A DNA stretch of 64,000 nt, taken from Streptomyces sp. B21-105. GTDB taxonomy: Bacteria; Actinomycetota; Actinomycetes; Streptomycetales; Streptomycetaceae. The position numbers and the translations under genes are program-made. The stretch is taken from positions 4,588,001 through 4,652,000 of the forward strand of contig NZ_JARUMJ010000001.1 of assembly GCF_036898465.1 (NCBI RefSeq), written 5' to 3'. Below the pieces are notes generated by a model, which worked only from the letters and a program-made list of their open reading frames with translations, searched no databases and had not been told where the DNA came from. Below, piece by piece: positions 8,168-18,451 of the stretch; position 1 is the first letter of the stretch, and the number at the start of each line of letters is the position of its first letter.

Positions 8168-9772
8168 GTGCGCGATTCTCCCAAAGACCCCGTGGACACC
8201 AGCGACCCTGGCAGGACAATGCTGGACATCCCCTCACGAGTGCGTGTACATGTGGAGACACCGCTAGCGGCGCAGAATGACATGGGGGTTTGCGATGCTT
8301 TTGAGCAATACGCTCCGGTCCGAGAGCCGGACGCCATGAACGCCCCTCACCCTCCGAAAGTGGCCGGAATCGATCCAACGGTTCCGTCGCCCGCACACAC
8401 TGTCCCGCCCGCGCCCGCCGTCCCGGGCGGTTCCGCCGTCCCCGCGGCCGCCTCCGTCCCTGATCCGTCGTCCGGCCCGCCCGGCATGTCGGGACCGGGA
8501 GCCCTGCTGACGGACCGGCTGGCCGGCTGGGTCTCGGACCTCACCACACTGCACGAACTCACCGAACGCCTGGCCCGCACGGCCGCGCTGCAGGACGCTC
8601 TCCAGGAACTGCTGCACGCCGGAGCCGCCCTCGTGGGCGCCCGCCGCGGCCTCGTCGTCCTCGAGCCCGCCGACCGGCTGGGCCCCGACACCACCATCGG
8701 CCTCGGCCTCGGCCGCGCCGACCTCGGCCACATCGAGACCGTCCCGCGCAGCGCCCTGTCCTACGGCCGCATCCTCGACGGGCTGCCCGGCGGCGAAGGG
8801 GAGATCACCGAGCCCGACCTGCTCTCCGGGGACGGCCTCGACCCCCGTCACCGCGAGGTCGCCGCCCGCCTCGGCTACGCCGCCAGCTACGCGCTCCCCC
8901 TGGAGGCGGACGGCGCGTCGGGCCGGCTGGGCGCAGCCGTGTGGCTCTACGACGAGCCCGCCGAGCCGGGGGAACGCCAGCGCCACCTGATCGGCCTGTA
9001 TGTCCGGTACGCCGCCGAGCACCTGGCGCGACTGGTCGAACTCGAGCGCACACGCGCGTGCATGAGGACCATGTCCGAGGAGCTGCTGCCGTCCCGGCTG
9101 CCGCGCGTGCCCGGAGTCCAGCTCGCCGCCCGGCACCGCACCGGCCCGCGCGGGGGCGGCGACTGGTACGACGCGCTGCCGCTGCCGGACGCCGCACTGG
9201 GTCTGGCCGTCGGGTCCGTCACCGGGTCCGGGCCGAGCGCCGTCGCCGCGATGGGCCGGCTGCGCGCCTCGCTGCGGGCTTACGCGGTGATGGAGGGCGA
9301 GGACCCCGTCGCCGTCCTGTCCGACCTGGAGCTGCTGCTGCGGCTGACCGAACCCGCGCGGTCCGCCACCGCGCTGTTCGCCTACTGCGAACCCGCCCTG
9401 CGCAAGATCACCCTGGCCGGCGCGGGGCACTGCCCTCCGCTGCTGGTCGGGGAGCGCCGCACGGAGTTCGTGGAGACCTCCGTCTCCGCGCCGCTCGGCA
9501 TGCTGGCCTGCTGGGAGGCGCCGAGCGTCGAGCTGGAGGCCGAACCCGGCGAGACGGTCCTGCTCTACACCGACGGACTGCTGCACCGCACCGGCGACCC
9601 CTCCGACCGCGCCTTCGCCCGGCTGCACGCGGCCGCCGCCGGAGTGCCCAAGCCGCTGCGCCAGGACCCCGGGGCGGTCGCCGACCACGTGCTGCGCACG
9701 GTGCTGCCGGACGGCCTGTACGAGCAGGACAGCGACGAGGACGTGGTACTGCTCGCAGCCCGCTTCGAGTAG
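8168..9772 (+). CDS. GAF-domain PP2C/SpoIIE serine-threonine phosphatase
   Basis: About 534 residues. A disordered Pro/Ala-rich N terminus is followed by a GAF-like sensor domain (about residues 125-285) and a PP2C_SIG/SpoIIE phosphatase domain (about 315 to the end). Phosphatase motifs: RGGGDWYDAL (metal-binding Asp), VGSVTGSGPSA, and GETVLLYTDGLLHR near the end. Such proteins dephosphorylate anti-anti-sigma factors and so feed the partner-switching networks to which the RsbW-like ATPases of this window belong. The start is uncertain: GTG 8168 has GGAAG upstream, ATG 8219 is also possible, and ATG 7970 looks too early. The last 15 codons are the first unit of a 45-bp repeat that continues past the TAG stop. 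Confidence 0.85.
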   Translation: MRDSPKDPVDTSDPGRTMLDIPSRVRVHVETPLAAQNDMGVCDAFEQYAPVREPDAMNAPHPPKVAGIDPTVPSPAHTVPPAPAVPGGSAVPAAASVPDPSSGPPGMSGPGALLTDRLAGWVSDLTTLHELTERLARTAALQDALQELLHAGAALVGARRGLVVLEPADRLGPDTTIGLGLGRADLGHIETVPRSALSYGRILDGLPGGEGEITEPDLLSGDGLDPRHREVAARLGYAASYALPLEADGASGRLGAAVWLYDEPAEPGERQRHLIGLYVRYAAEHLARLVELERTRACMRTMSEELLPSRLPRVPGVQLAARHRTGPRGGGDWYDALPLPDAALGLAVGSVTGSGPSAVAAMGRLRASLRAYAVMEGEDPVAVLSDLELLLRLTEPARSATALFAYCEPALRKITLAGAGHCPPLLVGERRTEFVETSVSAPLGMLACWEAPSVELEAEPGETVLLYTDGLLHRTGDPSDRAFARLHAAAAGVPKPLRQDPGAVADHVLRTVLPDGLYEQDSDEDVVLLAARFE

Positions 9773-10085
9773 GACGACGACAAGGACGCGGTACTGCCGA
9801 CGGCCCGCCTCGAGCAGGACGACGACAAGGACGCGGTACTGCCGACGGCCCGCCTCGAGCAGGACGACGACAAGGACGCGGTACTGCCGACGGCCCGCCT
9901 CGAGCAGGACGACGACAAGGACGCGGTACTGCCGACGGCCCGCCTCGAGCAGGACGACGACAAGGACGCGGTACTGCTCGCAGCCCGCCTCGAGCAGGAC
10001 GACGACAAGGACGCGGTACTGCCGACGGCCCGCCTCGAGCAGGACGGCGGCGAGCACGTGGGTGCTGTCGGCGGCCCGCCTCGAG
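9725..10085 (+). repeat. 45-bp tandem repeat formed from the 3' end of the phosphatase gene, about 8 units
   Basis: Units of exactly 45 bp (15 codons) start at 9725, 9770, 9815, 9860, 9905, 9950, 9995 and 10040. The first is the true end of the phosphatase reading frame. In the second the first codon CAG is TAG, which stops translation. Units 2-7 are nearly identical and would read DDDKDAVLPTARLEQ. Unit 8 is degenerate and one base longer. The in-frame path beyond the stop stays open to TAG at 10172, that is 133 further codons up to the next gene's ribosome site. Confidence 0.93.
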
Positions 10086-10184
10086 CGAGGCGGCGGCAGA
10101 AGGTAAGTGGTCATTCGGGCCTGGGCCCCCTTCCGTACGACCGTACGATGGAGGGGGTCCAGTGCCGTATCTAGGAGGATGACC

Positions 10185-11672
<1,488 letters not shown>

Positions 11673-11806
11673 CGGTTCGGGGCGACGGCCGGGTGAGGGG
11701 CCGGGTACTGGTGAGTGCCCGGCCCTTCCCGTGTCCGGGTGCCGCACCGTCCGGGGGGACATGTCAGGGTTCAGGGTTGCGGGTTCAGGGTCCGGAGGGG
11801 GACTTG

Positions 11807-13174
11807 GTGAACGATTTCTGGTCCGGGGTCGGCGTCGATCTGCATCTCGAGCCCGACAGCGGCGAGGGGCGGCGAAGCGGGCTGGAGCGGGCGCTGCGGG
11901 ACGCCGTGCGGGAGGGGCGGCTGACACCCGGGAGCCGGCTGCCGGCCACCCGGCGGCTCGCGGCCGAGACCGGCATCTCCCGAAACACCGTGAAGGCCGC
12001 CTACGACCAGCTCGTCGCCGAGGGCTATCTGACGGCGCGGCAGGGCTCGGGCACCCGGGTCGCCGCCCTCCCGTCCGCCGCGGCCGACCCCCTGGACGCC
12101 GCCACGCACGCGCGTGAGCCGCGGTTCGACCTGCGTCCCGGCAGCCCCGACGTCGGGACGTTCCCGGCGGCGGCCTGGCTGCGCGCACTGCGCCGCGCCA
12201 TCGCGACGGCGCCCTCACTCGCGTACGACTACGGCGACCCGCGCGGCCGTATCGAGCTGCGCACCGCGCTTTCGGAGTACCTGGGACGGGCGCGCGGCGT
12301 CATCGCGCCGCCCGAGCGAATCGTCATCACGTCCGGATACGTTCAGGGCCTCGCGCTCCTCACGCGCGTGCTGGACGGCGACCGGGTCGCGATGGAGGAC
12401 CCGGGGCTGCCCTTCCACCGCGAGGTCGTCACGCGCAACGGCGGGACCGTGACGCCGGCGCCGGTCGACGAGCAGGGGGTGCGCGTCACCGACCTGGGCG
12501 ACGCGCGGGCCGTGGTCGTCACACCCGCCCACCAGTACCCCACGGGCGTGACGCTGGCCCCGGGACGGCGGCGCGCCCTGACCGAGTGGGCACGCGCGCG
12601 TGACGCGCTGATCATCGAGGACGACTACGACGGGGAGTTCCGCTACGACCGGCAGCCGGTGGGCGCGCTCCAGGGCATGGCGCCGGGACAGGTCGCCTAT
12701 CTGGGCACCGCCTCCAAGACCCTCGGGCCCGCGCTACGGCTCGGCTGGATGGTACTGCCCCCGCACCTGGTCGACCCGGTCGCGGACGCCAAGCTGCACA
12801 GCGACCACCACACCGAGTCGATCGGCCAGCTGGCGCTCACCGAGCTGATCGACGGCCACGCCTACGACCGGCACGTACGCGCGTGCCGACTGCGCTACCG
12901 GCGCCGCCGGGACCTGCTGCTGGACCGGCTGGGAAAGCGCCGGGGCGTACGCGGGATCGCGGCCGGACTGCACGCTCTGGTGGACGTCGGCGACGAGGCG
13001 GCGACGATCGCGCGGGCGGAGGCCGAAGGGCTGGCGGTGGGTCGCCTCGGCGATCACTGGCACACACTCGGCGCCGGATCCGCGCAAGGGCTGGTCGTCG
13101 GGTACGGCACCCCCCGCGAGCGGCTCTATCCGCAGGCGCTGGACGTGCTGGCGAAGGTGCTGGACGGCGAGTGA
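11807..13174 (+). CDS. MocR-type PLP-dependent regulator (GntR HTH plus aminotransferase domain)
   Basis: 455 residues. An N-terminal winged helix of the GntR type (LPATRRLAAETGISRNTVKAAYDQL, split by the family pattern at about residues 45-70) is fused to a fold-type I aminotransferase domain. The PLP lysine is Lys304 in ASKTLGPALRLGW, and the Asp of IIEDDYDGEFRY holds the cofactor nitrogen. MocR proteins act as PLP-sensing transcription factors. GTG start at 11807 with GGAGGGGG just upstream. The MFS gene directly downstream on the same strand is the likely target; a TGGACCAAT/ATTGGTG pair at about 13190-13220 could be its operator. Confidence 0.9.
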   Translation: MNDFWSGVGVDLHLEPDSGEGRRSGLERALRDAVREGRLTPGSRLPATRRLAAETGISRNTVKAAYDQLVAEGYLTARQGSGTRVAALPSAAADPLDAATHAREPRFDLRPGSPDVGTFPAAAWLRALRRAIATAPSLAYDYGDPRGRIELRTALSEYLGRARGVIAPPERIVITSGYVQGLALLTRVLDGDRVAMEDPGLPFHREVVTRNGGTVTPAPVDEQGVRVTDLGDARAVVVTPAHQYPTGVTLAPGRRRALTEWARARDALIIEDDYDGEFRYDRQPVGALQGMAPGQVAYLGTASKTLGPALRLGWMVLPPHLVDPVADAKLHSDHHTESIGQLALTELIDGHAYDRHVRACRLRYRRRRDLLLDRLGKRRGVRGIAAGLHALVDVGDEAATIARAEAEGLAVGRLGDHWHTLGAGSAQGLVVGYGTPRERLYPQALDVLAKVLDGE

Positions 13175-13242
13175 CCGGACCACTTCGACTGGACCAATAC
13201 TCCGGACCCTGATTGGTGCTGTCGAGCGGCCCACCCGGGTCC

Positions 13243-13248
13243 TAGCGT
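13243..13248 (+). promoter_or_regulatory. -10-like box of a leaderless promoter for the MFS gene
   Basis: TAGCGT is followed by seven bases and ATG at 13256 (second Met of the MFS frame). This is the spacing expected if the transcript begins at the A of the start codon. Just upstream lie the half-sites TGGACCAAT and ATTGGTG, plausible operator elements for the neighbouring MocR regulator. Confidence 0.4.
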
Positions 13249-13249
13249 C

Positions 13250-14596
13250 ATGGGTATGCCGAAGACTCGCAACCAGCGGACAAGCCCCCGGCGACTGCTC
13301 GCGCTCGCCCAGCTGAGCAACTCGGTCGGGGACGGGGCGTACTACACGACGTCGGCCCTGTACTTCACGCAGATGATCGGTCTCGCCCCCGCGCGCGTGG
13401 GGCTCGGTCTCACCCTCGGGTGGGCGGTCGGCTCGCTGGCCGGGGTGCCCCTGGGCCGACTTGCCGACCGGCATGGGGCGAGGGGGACGGCTGTGCTGCT
13501 GGCCCTGGCGACCGGGCTCGCGGTGGCGTCGTTCGCCCTCGTGCGCGGGTTCGTGCCGTTCGTCCTCGTGGCGTGCGGTTACGCGGCCGCCCAGTCGGGG
13601 CTCGCGGCCGCCCGGCAGGCGCTCCTGGCCGGGCTGGTGCCGGCCGGGGAGCGGACGGGGCTGCTGGCGCGCCTCCAGGCGACGCTGAACGCGGGGCTGG
13701 CCGTGGGCGCCGGGCTCGGCGGGCTGGCGCTGCACGCCGGCACGCGCGCGGCGTACCTCGGCGTGTTCGCCGTCGACGCGGTGAGCTTCCTGGTGTGCGC
13801 GCTGCTGCTCGCGTCACTGCCCCGGGTGGCGCCCCGGCCGAACCGGGCGATCCGACCGATCCGACCGATCCGGGCACCCCGGGTGATCCGTCCGCGCGGG
13901 AGCGGCCCGGGTGTGCTGCGGGACCGCCCCTATGCGCTGGTGGCGCTTCTCAACACCGTGCTGTTGCTACGGATGCCGCTGCTGAGCCTCGTACTGCCGC
14001 TGTGGATCACCGAGCGGACCGGGGCGCCTGCCTGGCTGGTCTCCGCGCTGTTCGTGCTCAACACGGCCGCGGTGACGATGTTCCAGGTACGGGCGGCACG
14101 CGGGGTGACCGGGCTGGAGAGCGCCACGCGCGCGGTGCGCCGCGCGGGCTGGGTGATGTGCGCCTCCTGCGCGGTGTTCGCCCTGTCAGCGGGGGCGTCC
14201 CCGTGGGTGGCGGCGGGCATCCTGGTGCTGGGGTCGGTGCTGCAGGTGGCGGCGGAGATGGGTCAGTCCGCGGGTTCCTGGCAGCTTTCCTTCGACCTCG
14301 CCCCGGCCGACCGGGTCGGCGAGTACCAGGGCCTGTTCGGCACCGGCGTCACCGTGGCCCGCACCCTCGGCCCGCTGGTTCTGACCTGGCTGCTGGTCGA
14401 GTGGGGCACGCCGGGCTGGCTGCTGCTGGGCGCGGCGATGGTGGCGGCGTCCTACGCCATGGGCCCGGCGGCGCGAAGGGCGGCGGCCGGACGGGACGCG
14501 GAGGCGGCCCGGGCTGCGGCGACGCCGACTGCCGCGGCGGCTACAGAGACGGCTACGACGGCGACGGCACCGGCGCCGGCGACGGCGACGGGGTGA
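13250..14596 (+). CDS. MFS transporter
   Basis: About 448 residues with roughly 12 predicted membrane helices and the MFS loop 2-3 signature GRLADRHGARG after the second helix. A His/Ala linker region and a repetitive Arg-Pro-Ile-Arg segment lie in the central cytoplasmic loop, and the C terminus is a low-complexity Ala/Thr tail of about 40 residues. Substrate unknown. Its position behind a MocR regulator suggests a PLP-linked, amino-acid-like or drug substrate, but that is inference. The start could be ATG 13250 or, judging from the -10 spacing, ATG 13256. Confidence 0.87.
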   Translation: MGMPKTRNQRTSPRRLLALAQLSNSVGDGAYYTTSALYFTQMIGLAPARVGLGLTLGWAVGSLAGVPLGRLADRHGARGTAVLLALATGLAVASFALVRGFVPFVLVACGYAAAQSGLAAARQALLAGLVPAGERTGLLARLQATLNAGLAVGAGLGGLALHAGTRAAYLGVFAVDAVSFLVCALLLASLPRVAPRPNRAIRPIRPIRAPRVIRPRGSGPGVLRDRPYALVALLNTVLLLRMPLLSLVLPLWITERTGAPAWLVSALFVLNTAAVTMFQVRAARGVTGLESATRAVRRAGWVMCASCAVFALSAGASPWVAAGILVLGSVLQVAAEMGQSAGSWQLSFDLAPADRVGEYQGLFGTGVTVARTLGPLVLTWLLVEWGTPGWLLLGAAMVAASYAMGPAARRAAAGRDAEAARAAATPTAAAATETATTATAPAPATATG

Positions 14597-14667
14597 CGCG
14601 GTTCCCGGGGTGAGCGGTTGACGCGGCGTGACGCGGTGGCCGGGTGGGGAGGACGCGCCGCGCCCCC

Positions 14668-15501
14668 TCACCCGGCTCCCGTCGCTGCGGCGGCCGGGAG
14701 GGTGTCGACGAAGAGGGCGCCCGACAGGAGGCCCGCGCTGCCGCGGGGGCTCCACGCGCGCGCGTGGAGGTCGGTGTCGAAGGCGACCAGGGCCTTCGCG
14801 CCCGCTTCCGTCGACGTCCCGCCGGCTTCGAGGACCGCGCGGGCGCCGGCCTGGACGTGCCGCAGCCCCAAGGGCCCGGCGGTGTGCAGGAGTTCGGTGT
14901 CCTGGAGGGTCGACATCACGGTGAGCAGGGCGTCGAGGCGGGCCTCGGCCTCGCCTGCGCCGGCGGTGCGCGCCCGCGCCAGCGCGTCCAACGCCCTACG
15001 CACGTGCGGGAACCCGGCGCGGGCCTCACCGCGGGCGCCGGCCGCGCCGTACCTCGCCGAGACCGTCGCGCCCCGCGAGGGCCGCCGCGGGGCCGCACGG
15101 TCGGGGTGCGCGGCGATCCGCTTGGCGGTCGCGGCGACCTCTACGCCCCGCGCCCGGGGATCGAGGGCGGCCGCCGCCACCAGCAGACCGAGCGTCCACA
15201 GGGCGCCCCGGTGCCCGCCGCCGGCGAGGCCCACCGAGTGCTCGGTGCACCGTCCGATCGCGCCCAGCTCCGCGCGGAGCCGGGGCGTGGGCTCGCCGGT
15301 GCGGCGGGCGGCCGCGGCCATCGCCGCGAGTCCGGGTGCGAGCGCCTTGGCCGACCAGCGCAGCCCGCGGTGGTCCCTGCGGGTGACCCGGGCGGCCAGG
15401 TCGCGGGGATCGGGCAGGCCCGGTTTGGGGGCCAGCGCCAGCTGGCCCGTCAGCGCGGCCACCGCGGCCTGCGCGAGCACCTCGTCCTCACGGCTGGGCA
15501 T
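14668..15501 (-). CDS. triphosphoribosyl-dephospho-CoA synthase family protein (CitG/MdcB-like)
   Basis: 277 residues of the CitG family, which makes the prosthetic-group precursor of citrate lyase or malonate decarboxylase from ATP and dephospho-CoA. Family segments are visible: ALAPKPGLPDPRD near the N terminus, HRGALWTLGLLVAA in the middle, HPDRAAPRRPSRGATV (the Arg-rich loop) and LSTLQDTELLHTAGP-like helices later. No citrate-lyase or malonate-decarboxylase genes are nearby, so its role in this organism is open. ATG at 15501, ten bases downstream of the dioxygenase stop on the same strand, suggests co-transcription. Confidence 0.82.
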   Translation of the reverse strand: MPSREDEVLAQAAVAALTGQLALAPKPGLPDPRDLAARVTRRDHRGLRWSAKALAPGLAAMAAAARRTGEPTPRLRAELGAIGRCTEHSVGLAGGGHRGALWTLGLLVAAAALDPRARGVEVAATAKRIAAHPDRAAPRRPSRGATVSARYGAAGARGEARAGFPHVRRALDALARARTAGAGEAEARLDALLTVMSTLQDTELLHTAGPLGLRHVQAGARAVLEAGGTSTEAGAKALVAFDTDLHARAWSPRGSAGLLSGALFVDTLPAAAATGAG

Positions 15502-15510
15502 GCCCCGTCC

Positions 15511-16497
15511 TCACGAGGACGTCGAGGACGTCGAGGACGTCGAGGACGCGGACGACGTCGGGGCGTCGCTCGGCGGGGCTCCCGTGGGGGCGCCGCTCGG
15601 GGGCGTGCCGCCCGCGCCGCCGCCTTCACCGCCACCACCACCCGCGCCGGTGTTCTCGGCGTCGGGGTCGACGCCCAGGGTGAGGAACCCCTTGTAGCCC
15701 TTGGACGGGTCGGCCTTGTGGACGGCCTTCAGCGTCAGCAGCCCGCTGGACGCGCCGCCGCCGTCGTAGACCATGTCGTCGGCGAGCACGGTGTAGCTGC
15801 CGGTGTGCTTGGCGTAGGGCTCCAGGGTGAAGATCTCCTCGGCGACGTCGTCGGGGAAGAACAGCTGGCCGGTGTGGTTGACCTTGCCTCCTTCGTAGGT
15901 GCCGTCCTCCTTCTGGCCGCCGGTGTGCACCTTGAGGTGGATGCGGCAGGTCCGAGGCGTGTACCAGCCGGGGAAGATCGTCTCGAACTTGACGACCCCG
16001 TTGGCGTTGGCGATCTGATAGCCGCGCAGATAGGTGCCGTCGTTCGCGGTGGAGCCGTCCTCGCTCTCCGCCGGCGCCGAACCGCCGGGGTTGGCGGTGG
16101 TGTAGCCGGAGTAGTAGCCCCAGGCGTCGCAGTGCCAGATCTCGACGGCCGCGCCCGCGACCGGGGTGCAGCCGTCGGTGGCGTCGACGACGGTGAGCCG
16201 CAGGCTCAGCGGCACTCCGCTCTTGCCTTCGGCGATGTCCTTGCGCACCAGGGCGCCGTCCAGGTAGTACGGCCCCTCCGTCACGCTCGTCATCAGGGTC
16301 ATGCAGGTGCTGTCCGTCGAACCGGCGGAGGCCGACGTGCTCGCCCCGGTAGTCGTGCCGGCGGTCGTGCCCGTGTCGGCGAAGGCTGCCTGGCAGCCGG
16401 CGGTGGCGAGTCCGGCGGCCGCGACCGTGCCGCCGGTCACCGCGAGTGCGCGCCGCCGGGTGATGGAGGTGTCCTGGTGAAGTCCCGTCATGGACAT
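15511..16497 (-). CDS. Tat-exported lipoprotein intradiol ring-cleavage dioxygenase-like protein
   Basis: 328 residues. The N terminus has a twin-arginine motif (TRRRALAV), a hydrophobic stretch and a lipobox-like LATAGC, so the protein is probably exported folded and lipidated. The body matches secreted intradiol dioxygenase-like proteins: TEGPYYLDG (Tyr ligand region), EIWHCDAWGYYSGY, and the metal-binding pair in RTCRIHLKVH. Such enzymes cleave catechols with a non-haem Fe(III). The C-terminal 45 residues are Gly-rich and end in a Ser-Ser-Thr repeat encoded by a 9-bp tandem repeat (GACGTCGAG, about 15518-15550). A longer upstream frame is out of character and rejected; ATG 16491 is an alternative start. 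Confidence 0.85.
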   Translation of the reverse strand: MSMTGLHQDTSITRRRALAVTGGTVAAAGLATAGCQAAFADTGTTAGTTTGASTSASAGSTDSTCMTLMTSVTEGPYYLDGALVRKDIAEGKSGVPLSLRLTVVDATDGCTPVAGAAVEIWHCDAWGYYSGYTTANPGGSAPAESEDGSTANDGTYLRGYQIANANGVVKFETIFPGWYTPRTCRIHLKVHTGGQKEDGTYEGGKVNHTGQLFFPDDVAEEIFTLEPYAKHTGSYTVLADDMVYDGGGASSGLLTLKAVHKADPSKGYKGFLTLGVDPDAENTGAGGGGGEGGGAGGTPPSGAPTGAPPSDAPTSSASSTSSTSSTSS

Positions 16498-16646
16498 GAA
16501 AGTAGGAACGCCGGCCGTCAGCGGGCTGAATGTCCGCTGAGAGGAACCTGTGAGTGCCGGCAAACCTGAAATCGTGCTCCGCCGGGCGGGTCTGACGGTC
16601 CGAAGGCGGAGGGCGGACGTCGCCCGCGCACACGCACGCTGTCGGG

Positions 16647-17102
16647 TCACACGGCCATCAGCGGGGCGTCCTTGCGCCACTTCAGGATTTTGTCGAAGCT
16701 CACGACCGCGCCGCCCCGCCCCGGCTTGTTGCCGATGTGGACGTGGTCGGCGAGTTCCTGGATGAGGAACAGGCCCCGGCCCTGCTCGGCGTCGGCGTTC
16801 GTGCGCACCGGCGCGGGAGCGGGGCGCTCCCCGGCGAACCCCGGGCCCGAGTCGGCGACCTCGATGCGGCACGTCTCGCCGTCGAGGTAGGCCGTCACCC
16901 GGTACGCCTCGGAACAACCGTCGATCGCGGTGTCCCCACCATGCTCGACAGCGTTGGCGCAGGCCTCGCTCAGGGCGACGGAGAGGTCGTAGCTGACGTC
17001 GGGATCGACGCCCGCCGTCTCCATCGTGCCGAGCAGCAGGCGGCGGGCGAGCGGCACGCTCGCGGCTTCGCGCCGCAGATGGAGTGACCACCAGATGCTC
17101 AT
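16647..17102 (-). CDS. ATP-binding anti-sigma-type regulator (HATPase_c)
   Basis: 151 residues, a compact RsbW/SpoIIAB-like ATPase. The N box is in ALSEACANAVEHG, the G1 box in VADSGPGF and the G2 box in EQGRGLFLIQ. The ATG at 17102 has GGAGG eight bases upstream. The longer frame from 17255 covers an AT-rich leader with repeated TATG and is rejected. The partner sigma factor is unknown. Together with the ATPase at 4139 and the phosphatase at 8168, the window holds several orphan parts of partner-switching systems. Confidence 0.86.
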   Translation of the reverse strand: MSIWWSLHLRREAASVPLARRLLLGTMETAGVDPDVSYDLSVALSEACANAVEHGGDTAIDGCSEAYRVTAYLDGETCRIEVADSGPGFAGERPAPAPVRTNADAEQGRGLFLIQELADHVHIGNKPGRGGAVVSFDKILKWRKDAPLMAV

Positions 17103-17343
17103 GCTCCAGCCTCCTGGCTGCGGCTCGACATACCGATACGTATTGCCGCCCGCAGCCGTATGTAAGCGTGAATTCCGCGTGATGCCGCCCATATGGGGGA
17201 TGCCCGCAGGCAAGGAATCGGTGTATGTGGGACGCAGCGGCATCAGTCGTACCACTCATCACAGAAGATGATCTTCCGTATCGCGGGGGCCCGGTGGACC
17301 TGCCGTGGGGCGGCGGTCGGGCCAGTGCGATGATGAGCCCGCC

Positions 17344-18321
17344 ATGACTGCCCCCTCCAGCGAGCGCTCCGGTCGCGATCTCCGGCTGCTGCGGGCCGCG
17401 GTGTTCGCCGCGGTCTGCGTCGTGCTGGCCGCCGCCGGGCACACGATGGCCTCCTGCGCCGCCGTTCCGCTGTGGACCCTGGGCGCGGGCTTCCTGGCCG
17501 CGCTCGCGGTGGTGGCGCCGCTCGCGGGACGCTCTCGCTCGCTGCCGGGCATCGTCGCCCTGCTCGCGGTCGGACAGACCGTGCTGCACACCGTGTTCGG
17601 GATCGGGCAGCACACCGCCTCCGTCTCCGCCGCCGCTTCAACGTCTGTTTCGGGCGCTGTTTCCTCAGTTTCTTCCGCTTCTGCCTCCACCTCCGCCGCG
17701 CTGTCCGCGTCCGACGCCTCGCTCGTCGAACGGGCGGCCCGACTGGTGTGCGGCGCCACGGCAGCGCCGATCAGTCCGGCTCAGGCCCTGAAGATGCTCG
17801 TCGACGCGCGGCTCTACTCCCCCGGCGACGGCACGGTCGGCGGCACGGGGAGCGGCGGCACCGCCATGGGCGGGATGAGCGGGATGAACGCCATGCACGG
17901 GACGAACGGCATGAGCGGGACGGGCGGGATGGGCGGGACGGGCTCGATGCAGCATGCCGGGGACGCTCTCACCTCCGCCGGCTCGACGCTGTCGCTGCTG
18001 CCGTCCCTGCCCATGCTGCTCGGCCACGTCCTCGCGGCCGTCGCCGCCGGGTGGCTGCTGCGTCGCGGCGACACGGCCCTGGTGCGGCTGCTCGCCCTGT
18101 CCGCGCACGGCGTCGCCGAGGGGGCGCTCGTACGGTCCCTGCGCGGAGCGCTCGCGCTGGTGCGCGCCCTGCTCGCGGGGCTGCCCACCACGCCGGGCAC
18201 CGAAGTGCGCGTCCCGCGCACCGCGCTCCTCACGCCCGACTCACCCCGGACCGTCGCACTCCAGCACTCGGTGATCAGACGAGGCCCGCCGGACGTATCC
18301 GTACTCGGCCTCGCTGCCTGA
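17344..18321 (+). CDS. Met-rich membrane protein heading a copper locus
   Basis: 325 residues with about four to five membrane helices: two at the N terminus, one around VALLAVGQTVLHTVFGIG, and one around LLGHVLAAVAAGWLL. Between them lies a Ser/Ala linker and a striking Met/Gly/His segment (repeated GM, NAMHG, SGTGGMG and SMQH at about residues 175-205), typical of copper-handling extracellular loops. I do not know a named family. The copper genes follow on the same strand, which supports a role in copper uptake or tolerance. ATG at 17344; the previous gene is divergent. Confidence 0.75.
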   Translation: MTAPSSERSGRDLRLLRAAVFAAVCVVLAAAGHTMASCAAVPLWTLGAGFLAALAVVAPLAGRSRSLPGIVALLAVGQTVLHTVFGIGQHTASVSAAASTSVSGAVSSVSSASASTSAALSASDASLVERAARLVCGATAAPISPAQALKMLVDARLYSPGDGTVGGTGSGGTAMGGMSGMNAMHGTNGMSGTGGMGGTGSMQHAGDALTSAGSTLSLLPSLPMLLGHVLAAVAAGWLLRRGDTALVRLLALSAHGVAEGALVRSLRGALALVRALLAGLPTTPGTEVRVPRTALLTPDSPRTVALQHSVIRRGPPDVSVLGLAA

Positions 18322-18451
18322 CGCGACGCGACCCGCACTCCACACCGTGGGGGTGGCCGCCGTCGTGCGGCAGCCGCGCGTGCGCACCTGCGTGCCCACG
18401 CCTCACCCTCACCCTCACCTCGGACTCACTCAGAGTGGAGTGCTCGCTGTC

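Noticed and set aside
9725..10085. CRISPR-like array
   Set aside because: The repeats are contiguous 45-bp units with no spacers and match the coding frame of the upstream gene.
15511..17613. 700-residue protein ending in the dioxygenase
   Set aside because: Only the last 328 residues look like protein; the upstream part overlaps the opposite frame of the ATPase gene and lacks a ribosome site at its start.
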